This document shows, piece by piece, positions 1 through 5,562 of a stretch of DNA of 5,562 bases. The first letter of the stretch is position 1. Every line of letters begins with the position of its first letter. This stretch comes from Bacteroidota bacterium (GTDB lineage: Bacteria; Bacteroidota; Bacteroidia; Flavobacteriales_D; Crocinitomicaceae): NCBI GenBank assembly GCA_016866375.1, contig VGMK01000136.1:1-5562 (forward strand), given 5' to 3'. The notes below the pieces were generated by a model. That model had not been told where the DNA came from, made no database searches, and worked only from the letters and a program-made list of their open reading frames with translations. The translations under genes and the position numbers were made by a program.

Positions 1-1050
1 TATATTCACCGCGCTTTTGAAAAACTAGCAGAGAGAAGGCCCTATAACCAAATAGCACCAATAACGGACAGATTAAATTATTGTTCTTCACCCATCAATA
101 ATATGGGCTGGCACATGACTGTAGAGAAATTAATTGGTGCAGAGATTCCCAAGCGTGTAGAATACATGCGCGTAATTATTATGGAATTAGCTAGAATTGC
201 CGACCACCTCATCTGTAATTCTGTTGTTGGAGTGGATACGGGTGCATTAACTAGTTTCTTTTATCCTTTCAATCAAAGGGAAAAAATTTACGAGTTGTAT
301 GAGGAGGTTTGCGGAGCACGACTCACCACAAATATTGGTAGAATCGGTGGTTTTGAAAGAGATTTTTCTCCAGAATTTCATGCTAAATTGAAATCGTTTC
401 TCAAGACATTTCCAAAAGAATTTGAAGAATTTGATTCCCTACTCGCAAGAAATAGAATATTTATGGATCGGACGAAGGGCGCAGGTCCGATATCTTCGCA
501 ACGTGCCCTTGATTATTCATTTTCTGGACCTAATTTAAGAGCCACCGGGATAGATTATGATATCCGCGCAATGAAACCTTACTCATCATATGAGGATTTT
601 GACTTCATAATTCCAGTAGGAGTTAATGGAGACACATACGATAGGTTCATGGTTCGACAAGAAGAAATTCGTCAGAGTGTAAGAATAATTGAACAGGCCT
701 ACAAAAATTTACCGGAGGGATCTTTCAAGGGAGAAGTGCCAGACTTCTACCTTCCCCCGAAAGAGGATGTATACAACAACATGGAAGCATTGATTTACCA
801 TTTCAAAATTGTCATGGGTGAAACAGAAATTCCTGAAGGAGAGATTTACCACTGTGTTGAGGGTGGAAATGGTGAGCTTGGATTTTATCTCATAAGCGAT
901 GGTGGGAGATCACCGTACAGGCTCCAATTTAGAAGGCCTTGTTTTATCTATTATCAGGCATACCCTGAGATGATAACGGGGTCCAGCATAAGTGACGCTG
1001 TTTTGACACTGAGTAGTATGAATATAATCGCAGGCGAATTAGACGCATAA
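1..1050 (+). CDS. nuoD: NADH-quinone oxidoreductase subunit D (49 kDa-type), 5' partial
   Basis: This is the complex I subunit that forms much of the quinone-binding pocket at the cytoplasmic/membrane interface, together with NuoB and NuoH. The frame is open from base 1 with no stop upstream, and residues before the first in-window ATG (103) already match the family (HRAFEKLAERR, then TDRLNY), so the gene starts left of the window and that ATG is not the start. There are 349 residues visible; the family is usually about 400, so roughly 50-60 N-terminal residues are missing, including the HxxxHG region with a quinone-site His. The Tyr of DRLNY (visible residue 27, bases 79-81) matches the quinone-headgroup Tyr of the family. 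Also visible are VDTGALTSFFYPF (the D of the DxGA motif at bases 235-237), IGRIGG, PVGVNGDTYDRFMVR and IPEGEIYHCVEGGNGELGFY. The protein ends GELDA rather than the usual GEVDR. Whether a NuoC domain is fused upstream cannot be seen. Confidence 0.97.
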   Translation, partial: YIHRAFEKLAERRPYNQIAPITDRLNYCSSPINNMGWHMTVEKLIGAEIPKRVEYMRVIIMELARIADHLICNSVVGVDTGALTSFFYPFNQREKIYELYEEVCGARLTTNIGRIGGFERDFSPEFHAKLKSFLKTFPKEFEEFDSLLARNRIFMDRTKGAGPISSQRALDYSFSGPNLRATGIDYDIRAMKPYSSYEDFDFIIPVGVNGDTYDRFMVRQEEIRQSVRIIEQAYKNLPEGSFKGEVPDFYLPPKEDVYNNMEALIYHFKIVMGETEIPEGEIYHCVEGGNGELGFYLISDGGRSPYRLQFRRPCFIYYQAYPEMITGSSISDAVLTLSSMNIIAGELDA

Positions 1051-1051
1051 C

Positions 1052-1597
1052 ATGAAAATGCATATAGATATTACGAAAAGAAAAGGTGAACGAGTGGAAT
1101 TTAGTGACGCTTCACTCACTCGAATAAAAGAATTGAGGGCAAACCTTCCAGAGGGGAAGCACAAGAGTGCAATCATTCAAGTACTTCACATGGCACAGAG
1201 CGAATTAGGCGGCTGGTTGAGTATAGAAACGATGGACTATGTTGCAGAAGTATTGGATATCACACCAATAGAGGTATATGAAGTTGCCACATTTTACACG
1301 ATGTTTCACCTAGATAAAACTGGGAAATACGTTCTCGAAGTTTGTCGTACTGGGCCATGCATGTTAGTTGGAAGTGACAAATTAATTGAACACATCGAAA
1401 ATAAATTGAATATCAAAGTAGGTGAAACAACCGCTGACGAAATGTTTACATTAAAAACTGTGGAATGCTTGGGTGCCTGTGGTTATGGCCCCATGTTACA
1501 ATGTCAGTACAAAAACTATGAATTTTTAACACCAGAAAAAGTAGACGATTTGTTACAAGCAATGCGCAACGGAAACCTGGAAACTTATCAGCCATGA
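1052..1597 (+). CDS. nuoE: NADH-quinone oxidoreductase subunit E (24 kDa-type, 2Fe-2S N1a)
   Basis: This is a peripheral N-module subunit with a thioredoxin-like fold. It carries the 2Fe-2S cluster N1a next to the FMN of NuoF. At 181 residues it is close to the family's usual 160-180. The four ligands are visible as C98-x4-C103 (EVCRTGPC) and C139-x3-C143 (ECLGAC). The N-terminal helical part contains the typical HKSAIIQVLHMAQ and the EVATFYTMF segment (about residues 77-85), and GACGYGPM follows the second Cys pair. The start is taken as the ATG one base after the nuoD stop; a second ATG two codons on (1058) is also possible. No convincing Shine-Dalgarno sequence precedes it, so translation is probably coupled to nuoD. 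The 3' end overlaps nuoF by four bases. Nothing essential is missing. Confidence 0.97.
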   Translation: MKMHIDITKRKGERVEFSDASLTRIKELRANLPEGKHKSAIIQVLHMAQSELGGWLSIETMDYVAEVLDITPIEVYEVATFYTMFHLDKTGKYVLEVCRTGPCMLVGSDKLIEHIENKLNIKVGETTADEMFTLKTVECLGACGYGPMLQCQYKNYEFLTPEKVDDLLQAMRNGNLETYQP

Positions 1598-2937
1598 AAG
1601 GAAGAAAGCTACTCATCGAAAATGCTAATATCTCTGGAATTGAATCCTTCGAAATCTATCAAAAATATGGTGGATACCGTGCGGTGGACAAGGCCTTGAA
1701 ATCAATGAGTCCTGACGACGTGGTCGAGGAAGTAAAAAAATCGGGACTACGTGGCAGAGGTGGCGCTGGATTTCCTACAGGTTTGAAATGGTCGTTTTTA
1801 GCTAAACCGGAAGGGATTCCTCGTTATTTAGTATGCAATGCTGACGAGTCTGAGCCGGGGACTTTTAAAGACCGATATCTCATGGAACATATTCCTCATT
1901 TGTTGATTGAAGGAATGATACTCTCCAGTTATGCGTTGGGAGCAAACTTATCGTTTATTTATATCCGCGGTGAATTCATGTGGATTCTGCAAATCCTTGA
2001 AAAAGCAATAGCTGAAGCCTACAATAAAGGATATTTAGGAAAAAATATAAAAGGTTCAGGCTACCACTTAGACTTACGCGTATTGCCCGGAGGAGGGGCC
2101 TACATTTGTGGAGAGGAGACAGCACTTATCGAATCACTTGAGGGGAAACGAGGAAACCCACGCATAAAACCTCCATTTCCAGCAGTGAAAGGATTGTGGG
2201 GTTGCCCAACCGTGGTTAACAACGTAGAAAGTATAGCAGCGGTTGTACCAATAGTAAACGAGGGTGGGGACTCGTATGCCGCCATCGGAATCGGTAGAAG
2301 CACAGGAACAAAACTAATATCTGCGTGTGGAAACGTAGCGCGCCCGGGAGTGTATGAGATTGAGCTGGGTGTCTCTGTGGAAGAATTTATTTACGGTGAT
2401 GAATATTGTCGGGGAATTGCCAATGGAAAAAAATTAAAAGCTTGTGTGCCTGGAGGCTCGTCAGTGCCTATTTTACCTCATTATTTAGTAACAAAAACAG
2501 CCTCGGGAGAAGACCGATTAATGACTTATGAAAGTTTGGCTGACGGGGGATTTGCCACGGGATCGATGCTTGGTTCAGGTGGATTTATTGTGTTCGATGA
2601 AGACCAATGCATCGTCAGAAACACGTGGAATTTTGCAAGATTCTATGCGCACGAATCTTGCGGACAATGCTCTCCGTGTAGAGAGGGAACAGGATGGATG
2701 GAAAAAGTTCTGTATCGCCTTGAACATGGCAATGGAAATATTCGAGACATTGATTTACTCGCCGAAATCAACAAGAAAATAGAAGGAAATACAATTTGTC
2801 CTCTTGGTGACGCAGCAGCGTGGCCCGTTGCAGCTGCCATTCGACACTTCAGAGAAGAATTTGAATGGCATGTTACCAGTCGTGAAGAGGCCTTATTGAG
2901 AAATTATGGTTTAAGTAAAGAACCTGTAACCGTTTAA
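1594..2937 (+). CDS. nuoF: NADH-quinone oxidoreductase subunit F (51 kDa-type, FMN and NADH binding)
   Basis: This is the electron-input subunit of complex I. It binds NADH and FMN and holds the 4Fe-4S cluster N3. At 447 residues it has normal family length. Visible in order are the glycine-rich GLRGRGGAGFPTGLKW (residues 51-66), NADESEPGTFKDR (82-94) with the acidic residues of the nucleotide/FMN pocket, and PGGGAYICGEETAL (165-178). A SLBB-like region follows at about 245-330, and then the N3-binding domain, with C356-x2-C359-x2-C362 (ESCGQCSPCREGT) and a fourth ligand at C402 (TICPLGDAAAWP). The start ATG at 1594 overlaps the nuoE stop as ATGA, which fits coupled translation; a weak GGAAA lies about ten bases upstream. 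All cofactor residues I can recognise are present, so the subunit should be active. Smaller open frames inside it on both strands are shadows. Confidence 0.98.
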   Translation: MKGRKLLIENANISGIESFEIYQKYGGYRAVDKALKSMSPDDVVEEVKKSGLRGRGGAGFPTGLKWSFLAKPEGIPRYLVCNADESEPGTFKDRYLMEHIPHLLIEGMILSSYALGANLSFIYIRGEFMWILQILEKAIAEAYNKGYLGKNIKGSGYHLDLRVLPGGGAYICGEETALIESLEGKRGNPRIKPPFPAVKGLWGCPTVVNNVESIAAVVPIVNEGGDSYAAIGIGRSTGTKLISACGNVARPGVYEIELGVSVEEFIYGDEYCRGIANGKKLKACVPGGSSVPILPHYLVTKTASGEDRLMTYESLADGGFATGSMLGSGGFIVFDEDQCIVRNTWNFARFYAHESCGQCSPCREGTGWMEKVLYRLEHGNGNIRDIDLLAEINKKIEGNTICPLGDAAAWPVAAAIRHFREEFEWHVTSREEALLRNYGLSKEPVTV

Positions 2938-2939
2938 GC

Positions 2940-3902
2940 ATGGTAAAAGTAACGATAGACGATGTTGAAATTGAAGTAGAGGTAGGAACAAGTATTCTCA
3001 ATGCAGCCCGTAAAATTGGAGGTGAAGTAGTTCCCCCTGCAATGTGTTATTACAGCAAATTAGAGTCCTCTGGAGGTAAATGTAGAACCTGCCTGGTAGA
3101 GGTAGCTGCCGGTTCAGCCGCAGATCCTCGACCCATGCCGAAATTAGTCGCTTCTTGTTCGACTCCAGTGGCGGACGGTATGGTTATTAGGAACAAGACA
3201 AGTGACCGCGTTAGGGAAAATCGCGCTGGCGTAGTTGAATTTCTTTTGATCAATCACCCATTAGATTGTCCAATTTGTGATCAAGCCGGTGAATGTCATT
3301 TGCAAGACTTAGGATACGAACACGGTAAAGCAAAAACGAGGTACGAAGAGGACAGGCGAACATTTGACCCAATCGATATTGGTGATAAAATCAAGTTGCA
3401 CATGAACAGGTGTATTCTTTGCTACCGATGTGTGCATGCCGCTGACCAATTAACAGATCAGCGTGGTCATGGCATCATAAATCGAGGTGAACATGCTGAA
3501 ATTTCGACCTATATTGAAAAGGCAATTGATAATGATTTTTCGGGAAATGTAATTGATGTGTGCCCAGTTGGCGCCCTTACAGACAAAACTTTTCGATTTA
3601 AAAGCCGCGTGTGGTTCCTGAAACCTATGGAAGGGGAACGAACATGTACACAGTGTAGCGGAAAAGCAGTTCTGTGGATGTTTGGCAATGAAATATACCG
3701 CGTTACAGCACGGAAAGATCAATACGGAGAGGTTGAAGACATCGATGGAAAAACCGCATGGATATGCAATGATTGCCGCTTTGAAAAAAAAGATGTTAGC
3801 AAATGGACAATCACCGGTCCAAGAGTAGTTGATAGACATTCTGTTATATCCCAAGGGAAGTATGAAACTAAAATGAATACCAAAATCAAGCGAATTAACT
3901 AA
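2940..3902 (+). CDS. nuoG: NADH-quinone oxidoreductase subunit G, short form lacking the molybdopterin-oxidoreductase domain
   Basis: This N-module subunit carries electrons from N3 towards NuoI. At 320 residues it is far shorter than typical NuoG or NDUFS1 (about 650-900). The N-terminal 2Fe-2S ferredoxin domain has N1b ligands C36, C48, C51 and C73. The His-Cys3 motif for N5 is H106, C110, C113 and C119 (HPLDCPICDQAGEC). The N4 ligands are C158, C161, C164 and C208 (NRCILCYRC and DVCPVGAL). After this comes a small Cys domain, C236-x2-C239 and C276-x2-C279, at the place where other NuoG proteins hold N7, and then a basic tail of about 40 residues. The molybdopterin-like C-terminal domain is absent. 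This is not a visible frameshift, because the stop at 3900-3902 directly abuts the nuoH ATG. The short form is probably normal for Bacteroidota (from memory, not searched). An alternative label is '2Fe-2S iron-sulfur cluster-binding protein', a generic name for the same family. Confidence 0.93.
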   Translation: MVKVTIDDVEIEVEVGTSILNAARKIGGEVVPPAMCYYSKLESSGGKCRTCLVEVAAGSAADPRPMPKLVASCSTPVADGMVIRNKTSDRVRENRAGVVEFLLINHPLDCPICDQAGECHLQDLGYEHGKAKTRYEEDRRTFDPIDIGDKIKLHMNRCILCYRCVHAADQLTDQRGHGIINRGEHAEISTYIEKAIDNDFSGNVIDVCPVGALTDKTFRFKSRVWFLKPMEGERTCTQCSGKAVLWMFGNEIYRVTARKDQYGEVEDIDGKTAWICNDCRFEKKDVSKWTITGPRVVDRHSVISQGKYETKMNTKIKRIN

Positions 3903-4931
3903 ATGGACTACGCACTCATTATAGAAAAATTTGTCCTCGTTGTGATATTATTTTTAATATCGCTTGGTATCGCAGCTTACTCAACCTATTTCGAGCGAAA
4001 ATTGGCTGCATGGATTCAGGATCGAGTTGGTCCTGATAGGGCAGGTCCTTTTGGTATTTTACAGCCCATAGCAGATGGTGTTAAAATGTTTTTGAAAGAA
4101 GACTTTACGCCAAAAAACTCTGACAAATGGTTATTTATCATTGGACCTGGAATCGCAATGTTTACAGCGCTAATAACCTCGGCGATAATACCTTGGGGTC
4201 CAGACATTACTTTATTCGGAAGAACCATTAGCCTTCAAGTTACAGATTTCAATGTAGGTGTGCTCTACATGTTTGGCGTGGTTTCGATTGGCGTATACGG
4301 AATTATGATCGGCGGATGGGCATCAAATAACAAGTATTCATTGTTTGGAGCTATTCGTGCCTCTTCACAGATGATATCTTACGAATTGGCCATGGGAATT
4401 TCATTAATCACAATCGTTATGATGTCAGGAAGTTTAAGTTTAACCGACATTGTTCATAAACAACATGGAATGGATTGGAACATCTGGTACCAACCGCTTG
4501 CTTTTTTGGTATTTTTCATTTGCTCACTTGCAGAGACCAACAGGGCTCCATTTGACCTTCCGGAATGTGAGTCGGAGCTTATCGGAGGTTATCACACGGA
4601 ATATAGTTCCATGAAATTGGGACTGTTCTTGTTTTCCGAATATGTGGCAATGTTTATCTCCTCTGCATTAATGGCTATTCTTTTCTTTGGTGGTTATAAT
4701 TTTCCGGGCATGGATGCCTTCAGTGGAAATTTACTTGCATTATTATGCGTTGTCGTATTTTTCGCAAAAATATTCTTTTTTATTTTCGTGATCATGTGGA
4801 TAAGATGGACAATACCGAGATTTCGATTTGATCAATTAATGCACTTAGGATGGAAAACATTAATTCCAATTGCAATTATAAACATGCTCATCACCGGCGT
4901 AGTGATTGCATTCAACGAAGGTTGGTTTTAA
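3903..4931 (+). CDS. nuoH: NADH-quinone oxidoreductase subunit H (ND1-type membrane subunit)
   Basis: This inner-membrane subunit anchors the peripheral arm and forms the membrane end of the quinone channel. It also starts the chain of charged residues leading to the proton-pumping subunits. At 342 residues it has normal length (about 320-350). The hydrophobic pattern supports eight membrane helices, roughly at 6-28, 77-98, 115-138, 155-178, 196-210, 241-264, 277-300 and 317-338. Family signatures are YFERKLAAWIQDRVGPDRAG (residues 29-48), QPIADGVKMFLKED (54-67) and SYELAMG (E161). The acidic loop AETNRAPFDLPECESEL (210-226), with E211, E221, E223 and E225, is followed by GGYHTEYSSMK. C222 sits where many homologues have Ala. 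The ATG follows the nuoG stop with no intervening base and has no clear Shine-Dalgarno, so initiation is probably by termination-reinitiation. Confidence 0.98.
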   Translation: MDYALIIEKFVLVVILFLISLGIAAYSTYFERKLAAWIQDRVGPDRAGPFGILQPIADGVKMFLKEDFTPKNSDKWLFIIGPGIAMFTALITSAIIPWGPDITLFGRTISLQVTDFNVGVLYMFGVVSIGVYGIMIGGWASNNKYSLFGAIRASSQMISYELAMGISLITIVMMSGSLSLTDIVHKQHGMDWNIWYQPLAFLVFFICSLAETNRAPFDLPECESELIGGYHTEYSSMKLGLFLFSEYVAMFISSALMAILFFGGYNFPGMDAFSGNLLALLCVVVFFAKIFFFIFVIMWIRWTIPRFRFDQLMHLGWKTLIPIAIINMLITGVVIAFNEGWF

Positions 4932-4936
4932 AAAGG
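4932..4936 (+). promoter_or_regulatory. Possible ribosome binding site for nuoI
   Basis: The short purine stretch AAAGG lies four bases before the nuoI ATG, in the only real intergenic gap of the window (9 bases). The match to Shine-Dalgarno is short and the spacing slightly tight, so it may contribute little. Confidence 0.35.
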
Positions 4937-4940
4937 CAGT

Positions 4941-5483
4941 ATGGAGAGTTTATCAAATAGAAAAAAAGTGGTCTCCGACAAACCGATGACGTTTGTGGAA
5001 AGGCTATATCTTCCTGCAATAATCAGAGGAATGATGGTCACGTTGAAACATATGTTAAAACGGAGAAAGACCATCAAATACCCAGAGGAGCAACGTGTAT
5101 TTGCCCCTGTGTACCGAGGTATGCACGTACTTAAACGCGACGAAGAAGGAAGAGAAAATTGCACGGCTTGTGGACTCTGCGCCGTAGCTTGTCCTGCTGA
5201 AGCAATCACGATGATAGCGGAGGAAAGAAAAAAAGGAGAGGAACATCTGTATCGGGAAGAAAAATATGCAGAAACATATGAAATAAATATGCTTCGCTGT
5301 ATTTTCTGTGGTTTGTGTGAAGAGGCCTGTCCAAAAGAAGCTATATTTCTTACGGATAGAATTGTTCCGACGGAATATGAAAGGGGAGAGTTTATTTACG
5401 GGAAAGACATGTTAGTGGAGAAAGTGGACCAACGTATAGACATCACTAAAAGACAAGGAACAGGAAAAAGAGGAAAGATATGA
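4941..5483 (+). CDS. nuoI: NADH-quinone oxidoreductase subunit I (23 kDa-type, 2x 4Fe-4S ferredoxin)
   Basis: This connecting subunit carries clusters N6a and N6b, which link NuoG to cluster N2 in NuoB. At 180 residues it is of usual length. The N-terminal amphipathic part (about residues 15-50, with RGMMVTLKHMLKRRKTIKYPEE) is the family's membrane-surface segment and is followed by YRGMHVLKRDEEG. Two 8Fe-ferredoxin motifs follow: C74, C77, C80, C84 (ENCTACGLCAVACP) and C120, C123, C126, C130 (LRCIFCGLCEEACP). By family rule the last Cys of each motif completes the opposite cluster, so N6a uses C74, C77, C80 and C130, and N6b uses C120, C123, C126 and C84. The C-terminal tail is basic (ITKRQGTGKRGKI). 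The chosen ATG is the first after the nuoH stop, and all conserved residues follow it. The 3' end overlaps nuoJ by four bases. Confidence 0.97.
   Translation: MESLSNRKKVVSDKPMTFVERLYLPAIIRGMMVTLKHMLKRRKTIKYPEEQRVFAPVYRGMHVLKRDEEGRENCTACGLCAVACPAEAITMIAEERKKGEEHLYREEKYAETYEINMLRCIFCGLCEEACPKEAIFLTDRIVPTEYERGEFIYGKDMLVEKVDQRIDITKRQGTGKRGKI
5470..5477 (+). promoter_or_regulatory. Shine-Dalgarno-like site for nuoJ
   Basis: GAGGAAAG lies within the last codons of nuoI; its GAGG core is six bases before the ATG at 5480. It is the best Shine-Dalgarno match in the window and helps fix the nuoJ start, where only 27 complete codons are visible. Confidence 0.5.
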
Positions 5484-5562
5484 CCTACGAATTAATCTCA
5501 TATATCTTAGGAGGTTTGACCATTGGGTCAGCACTAATGGTTATTTTGAGTTCACATCCGGT
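5480..5562 (+). CDS. nuoJ: NADH-quinone oxidoreductase subunit J (ND6-type membrane subunit), 3' partial
   Basis: This is the start of a membrane subunit of complex I, which sits between NuoH/NuoA and the antiporter-like subunits. Only 27 codons plus two bases are visible, reading MTYELISYILGGLTIGSALM and then VILSSHP. This is one hydrophobic helix (about residues 5-23) ending in a (N/H)P dipeptide, which fits the first helix of NuoJ, where homologues show an SA..VV....NPV pattern before helix 2. The ATG overlaps the nuoI stop as ATGA and has a good Shine-Dalgarno. The position directly after nuoI in a D-E-F-G-H-I order is where nuoJ is expected. The rest of the gene, including the conserved pi-bulge helix, lies beyond the window. 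Confidence 0.88.
   Translation, partial: MTYELISYILGGLTIGSALMVILSSHP

Noticed and set aside
2100..2303. Minus-strand open frame of 67 codons inside nuoF.
   Set aside because: It lies wholly within the conserved glycine-rich coding part of nuoF, has no recognisable protein features, and is a shadow frame.
2528..2782. Plus-strand open frame of 84 codons overlapping the N3-binding domain of nuoF.
   Set aside because: It is out of frame with a strongly conserved domain, has no family resemblance and no ribosome binding site; it is a shadow.
3784..3791. Run of eight A bases near the 3' end of nuoG, just after the second CxxC, as a frameshift site or sequencing error that hides the missing C-terminal domain.
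   Set aside because: The -1 frame meets TAG after two codons (3797-3799) and the +1 frame meets TAG after about eleven more codons. Only the annotated frame reaches the stop that abuts the nuoH ATG, and there is no room for a further domain.
3450..3854. Minus-strand open frame of 134 codons opposite the 3' half of nuoG, the longest antisense frame in the window.
   Set aside because: Its composition is what the reverse complement of nuoG gives (Cys- and Phe-rich), with no domain, no promoter and no ribosome binding site. The sense strand holds the N4 motif and the CxxC pairs.
4932..4940. The nuoH-nuoI gap as a possible promoter or terminator.
   Set aside because: At 9 bases it is too short for either, and no inverted repeat spans the junction.
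4928..5209. Minus-strand open frame of 93 codons opposite nuoI, with a second overlapping one at 5055-5246.
   Set aside because: The sense strand encodes the conserved nuoI N-terminal segment and the first ferredoxin motif; the antisense frames show no independent coding evidence.
1..5562. A novel or accessory system (defence, mobile element, CRISPR) hidden in the window.
   Set aside because: Essentially every base belongs to a recognisable complex I gene in the canonical order, with no inserted gene, repeat array or abrupt change in composition.

Overview
The window is an ordinary-looking stretch of a respiratory complex I (NADH:quinone oxidoreductase, NDH-1) operon. All genes are on the + strand, in the canonical order nuoD (5' end cut off by the window), nuoE, nuoF, nuoG, nuoH, nuoI, nuoJ (3' end cut off). 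There are no RNA genes, mobile elements, repeats or CRISPR arrays, and no non-coding stretch longer than 9 bases.

The likely source is a member of the Bacteroidota, perhaps Flavobacteriales-like. This is inferred from the AT-leaning composition, the near absence of Shine-Dalgarno sequences at most starts, and above all a 320-residue NuoG that lacks the large molybdopterin-oxidoreductase-like domain. From memory, short NuoG proteins of this kind occur in that phylum, but I could not run a search. Genus or species cannot be given.

Layout: nuoD 1-1050, 1-base gap, nuoE 1052-1597, 4-base ATGA overlap, nuoF 1594-2937, 2-base gap, nuoG 2940-3902, no gap, nuoH 3903-4931, 9-base gap, nuoI 4941-5483, 4-base ATGA overlap, nuoJ from 5480 past the right edge. 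This packing indicates one polycistronic message with translational coupling. No promoter or terminator lies inside the window.

How the genes work together: NuoF (FMN, cluster N3) and NuoE (N1a) oxidise NADH. Electrons pass through NuoG (N1b, N4, N5) and NuoI (N6a, N6b) towards NuoB (outside the window) and the quinone site, which is formed by NuoD, NuoB and NuoH. NuoH and NuoJ are membrane subunits that couple quinone reduction to proton pumping. The intact NuoE-NuoF-NuoG set argues for an NADH-fed 14-subunit type enzyme rather than the ferredoxin- or F420H2-fed 11-subunit forms.

I see no previously undescribed system. The points most worth checking are in NuoG: loss of the C-terminal domain, and a CxxC...CxxC pair where other NuoG proteins hold cluster N7. 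A third is a NuoD C-terminus ending in Ala instead of the usual Arg.
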